Origin: Ilyonectria destructans
Lineage: Eukaryota > Ascomycota > Sordariomycetes > Hypocreales > Nectriaceae
DNA: 64,000 bases
Reading direction: 5' to 3'
Assembly (NCBI GenBank): GCA_020740775.1
Contig: JAHEWK010000013.1
Coordinates: 1,426,001 to 1,490,000 of the forward strand
Shown: one piece after another, positions 32,719 to 42,752 of the stretch
How positions within the stretch are numbered: position 1 is the first letter of the stretch
Layout: each line of letters starts with the position of its first letter
Translations under genes and position numbers: made by a program
The notes under the pieces: generated by a model
Databases searched by the model: none
Told to the model about the DNA's origin: nothing
The model's input: only the letters and a program-made list of their open reading frames with translations

Positions 32719-33025
32719 CGTTTCGGACGTAGGCACTACAAGTATGAGTTTGTATTAGCAACGATCTGACAAGATAGGGCCTTGAGAAATGGTGGTGTCA
32801 AACCGATTTTGAATTGAAGCGTGCTTGAGCTGGTGGATAAAATCTTTGTTGTTGTTGGAAGAAAAAGTATTCTGAGGTGGACTTGTCACAATGTGATTCA
32901 CTGGCAACGCGACACACAAACGCGCTTTTGGCTGGCAGACGGCTGGCAGACGGCTGGTAGACAGCTACCACGAATGACCGACACTTTATTACCAGTTCAA
33001 TTTCTGACAAGCCAGTTCTGATAAG

Positions 33026-34450
33026 CTAATCATCTGTCTCCTGCTCGCCTTGCTTGCTGGCATTGCCTACAGTATCCTGCCCACTCTCCTGCTCGCCATC
33101 CTGCCCGACAGGATCCAAATCCCCAAGCTCCCTCTCGTAGATTTCGTTGATTTTAGAAAGCAGTCGAAGATCCCATGCCTTTTTGTGAGCATCCGAGTAT
33201 CGTTGCTCCATTTCGGCCTCGATCTGATCCATCAACTCGTCCAGATGCCCCCAGCTCATGTCCGAGGTTTGATCAGCGAGTTCATTGGTCATGGCGACGA
33301 TTTCGGCCTCCAGCTTCGGGACACTGTCCATCAGGCTTTCCAGTGTTTTGATGAATTCGAGGCGCTTTTCCATCTCGGCAATGGTCTTTTTGACGTTCTC
33401 GCTCATGGTCTGGTTGTGACACATGATGAGCTCACGAGCGGCCAGGAGAGAGCTTGTAGTTACAGTCGACCCTGCTGTGCCGCCGACTTCTGTGTCATTG
33501 AACCCATGTTGGTACACGAGCGAGGAGGCAAGCGTAGCGACCAGCTGTTCCGCAAAGGGGAGTTGGTCCGATTCCCAGATCCGTAGAGCAACCTGAACTG
33601 CCAAGTTGACGGGGAGATCAAGAGCTGAGAGGATGTTGACGGTCAGGGCCAGGGGATTGTTCAGTCCAGTCGGGTCCTTAAGCGAGTAGTCGCTCGTGCG
33701 CTCTCTCAGGTTGGACGAACATCCAACGTAAATTGGGCTTTGCACCTGTCGGATCTCCTTGGAGGGATCCAACGTCACGTCGCATCGCCGTTGGAATGAT
33801 TTGATGAGCGCCTCAATGTTCGTCACGTCGTGATCTGATTCGACGAATTTGGCCTCAGGAATAGATCCATGGGGCAAAACAACTCCGGGGAAGCCATCAG
33901 CCTTGAACACCCAGGAGATCCGCTCCTTGTCTTGGGGGGTGAGGTTGCCTTGTGTCGCCACCTGGAGTTGAACGCGACTGCGATGTCTGTCAAGGGCTCG
34001 GTATCCGTCGATGTAGTTTTGAAGCCCGCAGATGAGCTTTTCAGTTTCCAAAATGTTGAGAAACTGACCATCGTGATCGCGCCGGCTCAGTCCAATCACG
34101 TAGACCCCCGGGACCTTGCCCTCGGCTTCACCTGGAATCTCCAGCCACTTCGCTTCCTCTTTAAACGTATCAAAGGCGACTGTGCCCCGAATGATGGCCC
34201 GGATGGCGCTTCGGTCCATGCTGTGCAGGAGAGTCGCCATTTTCCAGTCGTTGTCCTCGTCTCCGGCGATCGCGCCAACAGTGCTAGAGATGCGAAAGTG
34301 ACGCGGCAACGGCAGGGCGTCGAGAGACTTGGCCAATGTAGGCAGCTGTAGACTCAGTTCGTACAGGGAGTTATGCTTTTCTAAGACATCCAGCAGGTCT
34401 TGTTGCTCTTGGCCGCCTGGCATTAACATCTCAGCGGTTGGACTTATCAT
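33026..34450 (-). CDS. Orphan protein with GIY-YIG-like segment
   Basis: Intact intronless frame of 474 residues. Residues 240-256 (IYVGCSSNLRERTSDYS) look like the YIG half of a GIY-YIG nuclease core including its Arg, and the segment FAEQLVATLASSL (E301) could supply the catalytic Glu. No GIY half stands at the expected short distance before YVG. The nearest similar string, GVYVIG, is at 115-120, so the core would be rearranged or lost. The C-terminal ~120 residues are long charged helices, probably coiled coil (MSENVKKTIAEMEKRLEF...), with an acidic Gln-rich end. The gene is last in the orphan block, 307 bp upstream of the USP-like gene on the same strand, and next to an AT-rich patch. Function unknown. 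Confidence 0.65.
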   Translation of the reverse strand: MISPTAEMLMPGGQEQQDLLDVLEKHNSLYELSLQLPTLAKSLDALPLPRHFRISSTVGAIAGDEDNDWKMATLLHSMDRSAIRAIIRGTVAFDTFKEEAKWLEIPGEAEGKVPGVYVIGLSRRDHDGQFLNILETEKLICGLQNYIDGYRALDRHRSRVQLQVATQGNLTPQDKERISWVFKADGFPGVVLPHGSIPEAKFVESDHDVTNIEALIKSFQRRCDVTLDPSKEIRQVQSPIYVGCSSNLRERTSDYSLKDPTGLNNPLALTVNILSALDLPVNLAVQVALRIWESDQLPFAEQLVATLASSLVYQHGFNDTEVGGTAGSTVTTSSLLAARELIMCHNQTMSENVKKTIAEMEKRLEFIKTLESLMDSVPKLEAEIVAMTNELADQTSDMSWGHLDELMDQIEAEMEQRYSDAHKKAWDLRLLSKINEIYERELGDLDPVGQDGEQESGQDTVGNASKQGEQETDD

Positions 34451-34489
34451 CTTGTGTTGTTTAGTGAGTGTGGTGACGGAATTTATGTA

Positions 34490-34835
34490 ATGATGTAAGA
34501 TGAGGATTTGTTAATGTTAACAAAAGTGGTATTCTCTTAATTAATTGGCACACTACAGCGTCTGTATGTATTGGCTTTTCAGCGAGTAACAGACTACTAA
34601 GCTTTGTTACCTCGGCAAGTTTAGGTAGCAGTATATAATATACATGAATGCGAAGATATGCTAATAAACTGAGAGAATATAGTATATCTATAAGTTAAGT
34701 AAAAGAAATATATAATGATTAAAATACTTTATACTTTAATTATTAAGTTAAATATAAAAATTATAAAGAGTATTGCAAAATATAGTATAGTTGTTTTCTT
34801 ATTGTGTATCTAACTATTTAGACATTGAGATTGGC
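34490..34835. other. Strongly AT-rich patch closing the orphan block
   Basis: About 340 bp dominated by A and T (many ATATA and TTAAT words), in sharp contrast to the GC-rich coding DNA on both sides. Such patches in ascomycetes often mark repeats degraded by repeat-induced point mutation. No repeat family is recognisable by eye. Confidence 0.6.
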
Positions 34836-35265
34836 CAGATTCCACATGTTCAGTATCCTAATGTCACCAGCTGAAGCCAGCTGCGTAAAATGAAGGCTGT
34901 TGATGTCAGTATGGTTTGATCTGTGCTCGTTATGATAAAGAGTTCAATCGCTGCCCTCCCTGCCTGTTGCGTCATTGTCAGTATCAGACGACTTTCCTCC
35001 AACGAGAATTCCCCATCTTTATATGTAAGCATACCGGCAGGCTTCCGCTTCCATCCATATTGGGAGTGTGCTTCGGCTGACCAGTCGGATATCAGGTTCT
35101 TTCATCACAGAGGGGTTGTTCACCAACCGTCAAAGTTCAAATCATGGTCGAATGTTGTAAAATTGTAACGGATTATCTCATTATAAACTCTATCGAATAC
35201 ATCACTCAGACACCAGGCCCAGATTCAAACAAAAACTGATCATTAAGGTGGCGTTAGGTCTATGT
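34836..35265. other. Intergenic region 3' of the desaturase
   Basis: About 430 bp with no supported gene. It probably includes the 3' untranslated region of the desaturase. Confidence 0.5.
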
Positions 35266-37155
35266 CTATGCCAATCCGCTCTCTCCAGTCTTGGCCATGT
35301 GCTTTTGGCAATCGACCAAGACTTGGACCTGTTCACCAATGTCGTGGAGCCGGCCCAGGACCTTTTGGTTGCCCTTGACAAAGGTGAGGATGGAGTAGGG
35401 AACGCCGGTTTCGCGGCAAAACTCCCTGGTGAAGACCTGGGCCTTGCGGAGGTTGTGGCGGGGAAGTCGAGGGAACAGGTGGTGGACGGCCTGGAACTGG
35501 AGACCACCGTGGATAAAGTCGAGCCAGGCGGGGCAGTCGACGTCCATGGTGGTACGGAGCTGGCGCTGAGGGAAGGACTCGGTCTCGCCCAGGTCGGCGT
35601 GGGACGTTCCCCAGTGGGAGAGGGTGATTTGAATGTGCAGAGGCATGGTGACAATGTGCGAAACCAGCACAAAGCCGATGCGGGTGGGCCAGTCGGGGAG
35701 GGTCTTCCAGAGAAGGCAGTAGCCGAAGAGGAACCAGTAGCAACCCATGAAGACAATCTCAGTGGGACGGATCCACCAGGCCTTGGAGAAGCTGAGACCG
35801 GACGACCTGTTGGAGATGACGTGAAGCCAAGAGAGGAGATAGAGGTTGAAGCGAGCGACTCCCATGATGGGGTAGTAGGTATACTTCTGGTAGGGGACGA
35901 GGAAGTCGGCGGCGGCGTCCCAAATAAAGGTGAAGTCGTAGTAGCTGGAGTGGATCGACTTGAAGAAGGCGGGGGAAGTGGCGAAGAGGGGGACGTTCTG
36001 AATATCGGGGTCGTGTTCCTGAGAGTGTTAGAGATGAAGAGACGGCAGAAAACTAAAACTTACGGGATAGTTGGTGACAAGGTGGTGGACGTTGTGACTG
36101 CTCTTCCACCATCCGATGGAGAGACCGCAGCAAAAGTCGGCAACGAACATGGCAATGAGAGTGTCGACAACAAAGTTGGCGGTAATGGCGAGATGTCCAC
36201 CATCGTGGGCGGTAAACATGAGTTGATGCTGACCATGTTAGTGTGCAATATTTGAGAGTGGGGGCGGGGACATACCCAGAACAATCCCAGGAAGATGGCA
36301 GAGGTCAGATACCAGCCGTAGCTGAGGAGGACGATAAACGTGGTAAAGAGCAGGGTGTATCGGGCCGCTTCCTTGGCGTAGTCGATGTAGGGGCAGTCGT
36401 ACAGGCCAGCATCGGTAATCTGCTGATGCAAGATCTGGTACTTGCGGGCAATCTCCTCCTGGACCAGGGGATCCAGGGAGGGGTAGATGCTCAGATCATT
36501 CTGGATCTCTCGTTCGAGGGCAGCATTGGCAACCAGAGTGTGGGCGGAAGGCTTCTGGTTGGGGCCTTGAGTCTGTGTGGGACAGGGGCCGCGGTGACGG
36601 AGGCCCTCTTTGGCATCCTTGTGGGAGAGGCCGCAGCTGCAGAGTGACGAGATCTGCGAGATGCCGTCGTCGGCACTGTCGTCTTCGGTTTCTGAACTGG
36701 ATGAGCCATCGACAATGGGATTCGCCTTGACGAAGACGCCTCCTCTAATTGGTGGTGTGCGGTTGACCCAACTCCCCTGCTTCCGGCCGATCCGATAGGC
36801 CTTCATGGTTTTCAACGTCTGCTTGGAGTGGTACCTATTCCGGAAAACGTTAGAAATCTGCAACTGAGCTCCCCACAAGGCAACCAGATCCTTGGGCGGC
36901 AGTTGACCAATTGATGGTGGTTGCTCGATCCCGGTTCTGGATACGCATAAATGGACGTCATGTTGGGTGTACGTACGACTTCATCTCGTCCGTCGCGTCT
37001 CTGCCGACCATGTGGAGGACGGCGAGACGGCCTCCGGGGTGTCTATCCATCCATCCATCGAGTCGGAGGACGGCATCTTCGTAGATGACAATGACCTGGC
37101 CGTCGGCGATGAGGTTGTCGACGTCGCAGGGGTTGAGGATCTGGTCGCGATCCAT
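35266..37155 (-). CDS. Delta8 sphingolipid desaturase with cytochrome b5 domain
   Basis: Membrane enzyme of about 551 residues in four exons on the minus strand: 36977-37155, 36276-36834, 36064-36228 and 35266-36018. All four junctions keep frame, and the first joins K-S to Y-H-S. An N-terminal cytochrome b5 domain carries the haem-binding HPGG (His at about 39). The desaturase part has three histidine boxes: HDGGH (about 254), HNVHH (about 291) and QFQAVHH near 470. The initial Gln of the last box is typical of front-end desaturases with fused b5. Ser/Glu-rich and Cys-rich linkers stand near residues 90-130. In filamentous fungi this architecture introduces the Delta8 double bond into the long-chain base of glucosylceramide at the ER. 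It has large neighbours on neither side and no sign of co-regulation. Confidence 0.9.
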
Positions 37156-38061
37156 TTTAGGTCGCTGAGCGCCGAGGCTGAGAATCGGTAGGAGAGTCGG
37201 TGGGATGTTTCGCCCAGGCTGTGTCGGATGTGTGCTTTAGGGTGTAGCTTGAAGATTCTCAACAATTATGACGGTCGCGGTCGCGGTTGAGGTAGGCGCA
37301 ATGGAGTCGATCGCGGTGTGGGTTCGTGGAAGACTGGCGAAAGGTGTCCAATTCGAGAAGCAGCAATCAAACTTGGACTGTGAACGGGTGTCAAACGGAT
37401 GCAACAAGTCAAACGGATTCAACAGGTCAAGCGGATTCAACGAGCGTCAAACAGTAGCACCAAACAAGTGCACTGAAGAATAAAGAACGAGACCAGAGAT
37501 GAATCCGCAGCCACTCCGCACGGCAGGCTGCCAGATAATATCGTTTCTTGAGCCATTATCGGCTCAGGGGCTAGGCCTTGGTGACGAGCAACACAGCCTA
37601 GAGAGCCTAGACAGCATGGACACGCCGCCCCCCGAGCGAGACCTGGGGCCACAAGGAGCAAGGAGCAGGGAACAGGCCAATAAGGATGGCGCGACCTCGT
37701 TGCGCCTCGACGCAGACGCAGACAGGCCAAGCGGCATGCTGCTGGCTGCTGGTTGCTGGCTGCCGGCCGGGAAATCTCTTCAAAGGGATGAGCATCGTGC
37801 GGTCCATCAAATCTCCCCCTTCCCCAATGGAGGAGGAGCTTGAGAAGACCCCTGAGAGGCGTCGGGCTAGCGTTGTGGCGAAGCCCACGCCCCGCCCTCC
37901 CCAGAGGATTCCTCTTCATGTCCCTGACGCGTGGGAGGGCTAAGGGTCCCGTAGGGCACCGGGCGAGCATCCCGGAGAGGCCCCAGGGCGTTATCCCCCG
38001 GCAAAGCCAAGTCTGCTTTGACCTCAATTGGCGGCCACAACTTGGCAGCGCGGGTGGAGGG

Positions 38062-38097
38062 GGGATGACAGTGGATGACAGTGGATGACAGTGGATG
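38062..38097. repeat. 10-bp tandem repeat GTGGATGACA
   Basis: Three and a half direct copies in intergenic DNA. Confidence 0.85.
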
Positions 38098-39351
38098 GCT
38101 GCTGCGGAGAGCTCCCCAAGCACACACACACCGCAGACGGTTCGCGGTTGACAGGACCCTGAAACAGGGAACAAGACGCGTCTTCTCCATTGCCCCGTTC
38201 TAGACCGCGCTCACCGCGGCACAGCTGACTCGGCCTCGGGGCATCTGCCCGCTGAGCAAGCGGCCCAGATCCAGAGTAGGCCAGTACTACGCTCTGCAGG
38301 CAGGCTTGCCCTAATTAGCCCCACGCTATGGAGGGCTGTTTGATTGTCGGCCCTGTGAGGGGACCACTAGAAGAGGCCTAGATGAGCCTGGAAGAGCGCC
38401 CGGAGCTGCTGCAAGCCTCCAGGACGGGGGCATTCCCGCAAGATACAGGCTTAACCTTAATTGCTCGTACGTTGCAGGCTGCGTCGGTGCCCTCTCAAAC
38501 TCCGTCGGTCGGCTTTCATACCGCCCGTTCGCCGTATCGTATCGCGGCGTCCTCAGCCCGTCTTCCCGCATCCCGTCTCCGTCTCCGCATCGTATGGCGT
38601 CCTGCATTGTGCGGAAATCTGCCTCACGTAAGATGAAGCGCCCGGCGGTGGAGTCTCGAATACGCGGATCCCGTACGCACATGGCCGTATTTCTACACGC
38701 GGTTTCCCAAGTCCTGCCGTACAGAGTACGAAATCAGGTTTCGTGGCCCGTGAACTGCGCCTCAATGGGTGTAGCGTTGCAATGACCTGACCCTGTTCTC
38801 TTGACCCTGTTCTTTGGCCTCGCATCTCTCGCACCCAGATCATGTGGGGTTCCGAAAGCGAAACCATCTTCGTCGTCGCCTTGTCGTCACGACGCCTTGT
38901 CGGTTCAATCGCTGCGCTGTCCATTCATACCGCCCTGAGCATGTCACTTTGGCATTCCTTCAACCTCATTCTCGTATGACCTAGCCCATCCGCGCCGTCA
39001 ATGGCCGATGAATCGCCCGTTGTCGGGTCGAACCGTGTCTCCGATCCCGACAAGTCGGTGACGAGTCCACGCGTCCCCCGTAATTGTAATTGGATCAAGC
39101 ATCTCAGCGTAAGCGGCCATGTGGGTGGGCCACTCGCAATCGCTATCGTACCTGATGACGCCCTGTGTACGGATAGTTTGCGACTGGTTCCTGAGTACCT
39201 GAACTAGGATCTAGGGTTTCCTGGGACCATTCTCTTCCAGAATCACATGTCCATCATTTCATTGTTTGTTTTAATGTTTGACCGCATCGTATTCCCCGTT
39301 CAGCCATTCGTGCTCATCCATTCACCCATTGAGCCAGCTCCATTACCATCA

Positions 39352-39405
39352 TTTGCCTCATTTGCCTCATTTGCCTCATTTACCTCATTTACCTCATTCG
39401 CGTCA
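39352..39405. repeat. 9-bp tandem repeat TTTGCCTCA
   Basis: Six direct copies, the later ones with A for G or further changes (TTTACCTCA, TTCGCGTCA). It lies in intergenic DNA. The frame through it reads Phe-Ala-Ser repeats but belongs to no supported gene. Confidence 0.85.
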
Positions 39406-40099
39406 TCACAATGTTCCAGCCGCAATGTCACTAGTTCCAATCCCGTCGCACAGCTTTCCTTTGTTGGGACACGTACCATTCCAGCCAATCGAACTCATCT
39501 ACCACTGTCAGTGACAATGATCGGCTGCCACGCTGAATCTGCGGCCAAGATTTCTCTCGCATGTGCAGGTACCGTTGTAACTGTACCAAATTATTCATCT
39601 ACCTGTCTATATCAAACAAGCAGGGGCGGCGGGTTCCAATCCTTCCAAATTCCCCGGTTAACTTTAAACAAGGGGGGAGTACCCATTGTTTTACCACCCA
39701 AATAAAAATGAAGCCCCATCAAAAACAGTCGAGAGACATTTCAAGATCGATTGACCCCTTTCGCGCCCCTTCAAGAATGGCAAACTCAAAGTCAACCGCC
39801 GTCATGTGTAATTGAGCCAATAGCAATGATTGTCTTTATTTAGTTTGTTGTGTTCTGCACATCGTTCTGCGAGCCAACCGCACATCGATGACGGCAATGC
39901 GGTCAGCGCTAGCAACCCCTATGTTTGGCAAAACGATTTATCAATTGAAGACGCGCGTTGTTTGCCATTGGGGCTATGTTGATGACTGTGCGAAAGAAGA
40001 ACTGACTGTGAATGACTGTGAATGACTATGAATGACACTGACTGTGCGACTATGCCTGACTGCATCCGCATGCGCTAATAACACACCATGTGATGATGC

Positions 40100-41220
40100 A
40101 TGGACTCGGATCATGTCACCCCGCCACTTGACCTCAACATGACTGTCCACGACTTTACCCAGATCCCAATCCTCGACTTGTCGTTGGGCGACGATCCCGC
40201 AACTCTCCCAGAGTTGTTGAGCTGTCTCAGAACCGCATTGACCGATGTCGGTTTCCTGTATGTCTCTAACCACGGCGTCTCGGCTTCAGTCATTGCCGAT
40301 CTCGTGCGGGTCCTCCGTCCCCTCTTTGACCTTCCGCCCGACGCCAAAGCGGCCATTGCCCTTGAGAATTCGCCGCATTTCCTAGGATACAGTGGAACCG
40401 GTACCGAAACAACTGCGGGCTCCGCGGATCAGCGAGAGCAGGTGGAGCTTGCCACCGAACTGGACGCGGGTTCGGGCGCTCCTTATGAGCGCCTGCGTGG
40501 TCCGAATCAGGTACGCCATCTGCCAACGTGCTAGTCAATACTAATCGACAGTGGCCATGTCAACTCCCAGAACTGAGACCTATTGTCGAGCGGTACATCG
40601 AAGAACTGACCCACCTGGGTGAGAGGTTTTTGCGTCTCGTCGCAAAAGCCCTGTCTCTTCCCGACGAAACCTTCTTCTCGTACCTCTCAGACCAGCATCG
40701 ACTCAAACTAGTCCACTACCCAGCATCCTCCAACACTCTCGGTGTAGGCCCACACAAAGACTCGTCCGGCTGGTGGACATTTCTCCTCCAGGCATCGCCG
40801 GAAGTCAAGGGCTTACAAGTCCTCAACAAAGCGGGCGCTTGGGTTGATGTACCGGAAGTCCCGGGAACATTTGTCGTCAACATTGGCCAGGCGTTTGAGG
40901 TGGTGACGCACGGAGTTTGCAAAGCCACCACGCATCGCGTCCTATCTACCGAAACCGAGCGCTTCAGTGTTCCGTTCTTCCAGGGTGTCCGTCGGAGTTT
41001 GACGAAAGCCGAAGCTTTGGATCCCCTGGCCAATCATTTTGCCACCTTTCGCACCGGCATTGAATCTGACGAGGGCGAGTCCATTGATTCGGCGTTTCTC
41101 ACGGGAAAGTATGAAACTTGGGGCGAGGCGCAGCTCAGAACCAAGATCCGAAGCCACCGAGAGAATGGTCGTCGGTTCTATCCCAAGCTGTACGAGAGAT
41201 ACGAGAACGATTCCACTTGA
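40100..41220 (+). CDS. 2-oxoglutarate/Fe(II)-dependent oxygenase
   Basis: Two exons (40100-40510 and 40552-41220) with a 41-bp intron (GTACGC...CAG), about 359 residues. An N-terminal DIOX_N-type segment (IPILDLSL...ALTDVGFLYVSNHGV) is followed by the double-stranded beta-helix core. The iron ligands are visible as HKD in VGPHKDSSGWW (about residue 205) and the distal His in ATTHRV (about 263). The 2-oxoglutarate-binding Arg and Ser are in RFSVPFF. This is the isopenicillin N synthase / flavonol synthase-like superfamily; in fungi its members hydroxylate or desaturate many small molecules, so the substrate cannot be told. A second Met (MTVHDFTQ, codon 14) could also serve as start. It lies first in a row of catabolic-looking genes. 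Confidence 0.87.
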
Positions 41221-41784
41221 TCTAGAGCGATCGGATTGGCGTGAATCGGCACTTCGCTTGGCACTTCTAATGTCAAGGCTGCGAAATGAGCCAAGCTAGC
41301 TTTAGCGGCGGAATAAGATCCATACTAGGCCAACAATGGCTCGATTGAATTTACTATGTGGATTGCATTGAACTCCACACGCAATCACCGAGGCCAAGTT
41401 TGCTTGCCACGGGAGACCAACCTTCGGGTATTGTCGCCACATACTCCGTACGTCTGGCGAGGTTGTGGCGGGGAGTTAATAAGAGGGTAAATTATAGGAA
41501 TGGCTGTGCTGTGTTAAGTTGCACTTAGTGTATGAAAAAAAATATTAATTCGTACTGTAAGGGACAGTCGTCCAAAGGTTCCTAAACTGCTTTATTCTAC
41601 TCAGAATCATGAGAGATATTTCTCAGTATTTAGGACGAGGTTGTAGTTATGTGTGCAAATAGCCATAGGTTGTAATGGAACAACGTGAAGAGTTGGTTTG
41701 TTCATTGCGTCATAGGAGAATGTGTCCGAAAAGTATCCGCTTCAGGTTAAATAATGCGACTCTACCTTCATCATCGTCAGCAAA
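41221..41784. other. Intergenic region upstream of the hydrolase
   Basis: About 560 bp, rather AT-rich near 41500-41600. It probably holds the promoter of the hydrolase gene. No further feature. Confidence 0.5.
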
Positions 41785-42747
41785 ATGGCATTTTCTCCCA
41801 GACAGACGTTTGTTGCCCAGAGTGGTAATGAATACTCATACATTCATGTCCCAGCGACTCAAAAAACAACACTACTGCTCCTCCATGGCTTCCCGTCCAC
41901 CGCGTCCGACTGGATACGTCAGATTCAGTACTTTTCATCAAAAGGATACGGAATAGTTGCCCCCGACCTGCTTGGCTATGGTCAGAGTAGCAAGCCGACA
42001 GATGTTTCGAGCTATCGCCTAAAGCCCATGGGTGATGAAGTGATTGAACTACTCGACAGCTTGGGCTTATCGCAAGTGGTTGGGATAGGTCACGACTTTG
42101 GTTCAACGCTGCTCTCACGCCTGGCGGCATACCACCCCTCCCGATGGACAGCGTTGGTATTCCTTGCAGTCGGGCCTCCTAGACTGGGCACTCCATTTAA
42201 TGTCAAAATGATCAATCAGATGACCAAGCAGATGATGGGGTTTGAGCTGCTCGGATACATTCCTTGGCTAGCTGGCGACGCCCAAACTACCCTGGAGCAA
42301 CACGCCGAATCCGCCATGAGCCTGATGTTCTGCCGCGACCACAAGACATGGGATGAATGGTTTCATCCTTTGGGGAAAATGGAACAGTTTGTAACCGAGA
42401 ACCGTCGTGTTCCAGTTGGATCTTGGTACTCTGAAGAGCTGCAGAAGAAACACCTGGAAGCGTTTGGGGCAAAGGACGGGTACAAAGGTGTGACAGGATG
42501 GTATCGCATGTGGTTGGAGAATCTATTTGCGCCGGACGAGGTTGGATTTGATGGATTCCAAACATCACAGCCTGCACTGTTTGTTGTCCCGAGAGAGCCG
42601 GAGTCATCTGCGGCTCAACAACAACAGATGTTGGCAGCTTGGACACCAAACTTACAGACCGTAAAGACAGACTCGGGCCACTGGGTGCATTTGGAGCGAC
42701 CGGAGGAGACTAACGTGGCCATCCAAGACTTCCTGGTTAGCTTGTAG
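41785..42747 (+). CDS. Alpha/beta hydrolase, epoxide hydrolase-like
   Basis: Single-exon gene for 320 residues. The oxyanion motif HGFP is at 34-37. The nucleophile elbow reads G-H-D-F-G with Asp at 104, meaning an aspartate rather than a serine nucleophile, as in epoxide hydrolases and haloalkane or haloacetate dehalogenases. The catalytic His is in SGHWVHLERPE at about 299. Lid-domain tyrosines that could activate an epoxide are present (SWYSEEL, GWYRMW), which favours epoxide hydrolase over dehalogenase. The product is probably soluble because no signal peptide is seen. Its stop codon lies only five bases from the stop of the convergent Zn2Cys6 gene. Likely a detoxification or catabolic step (inference). 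Confidence 0.87.
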   Translation: MAFSPRQTFVAQSGNEYSYIHVPATQKTTLLLLHGFPSTASDWIRQIQYFSSKGYGIVAPDLLGYGQSSKPTDVSSYRLKPMGDEVIELLDSLGLSQVVGIGHDFGSTLLSRLAAYHPSRWTALVFLAVGPPRLGTPFNVKMINQMTKQMMGFELLGYIPWLAGDAQTTLEQHAESAMSLMFCRDHKTWDEWFHPLGKMEQFVTENRRVPVGSWYSEELQKKHLEAFGAKDGYKGVTGWYRMWLENLFAPDEVGFDGFQTSQPALFVVPREPESSAAQQQQMLAAWTPNLQTVKTDSGHWVHLERPEETNVAIQDFLVSL

Positions 42748-42752
42748 TCTAG

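Larger units (their letters stand above)
37156..40099. other. Intergenic region with short repeats, no gene seen
   Basis: About 2.9 kb. Frames up to 245 codons appear on the minus strand near 37437-38174 but lack domains and overlap others on both strands in GC-rich DNA. Two short tandem arrays occur (38062-38097 and 39352-39405). Confidence 0.55.

Noticed and set aside
37437..38174. Minus-strand frame of 245 codons
   Set aside because: Contains intergenic tandem repeats, competes with open frames on the other strand and shows no family signature.
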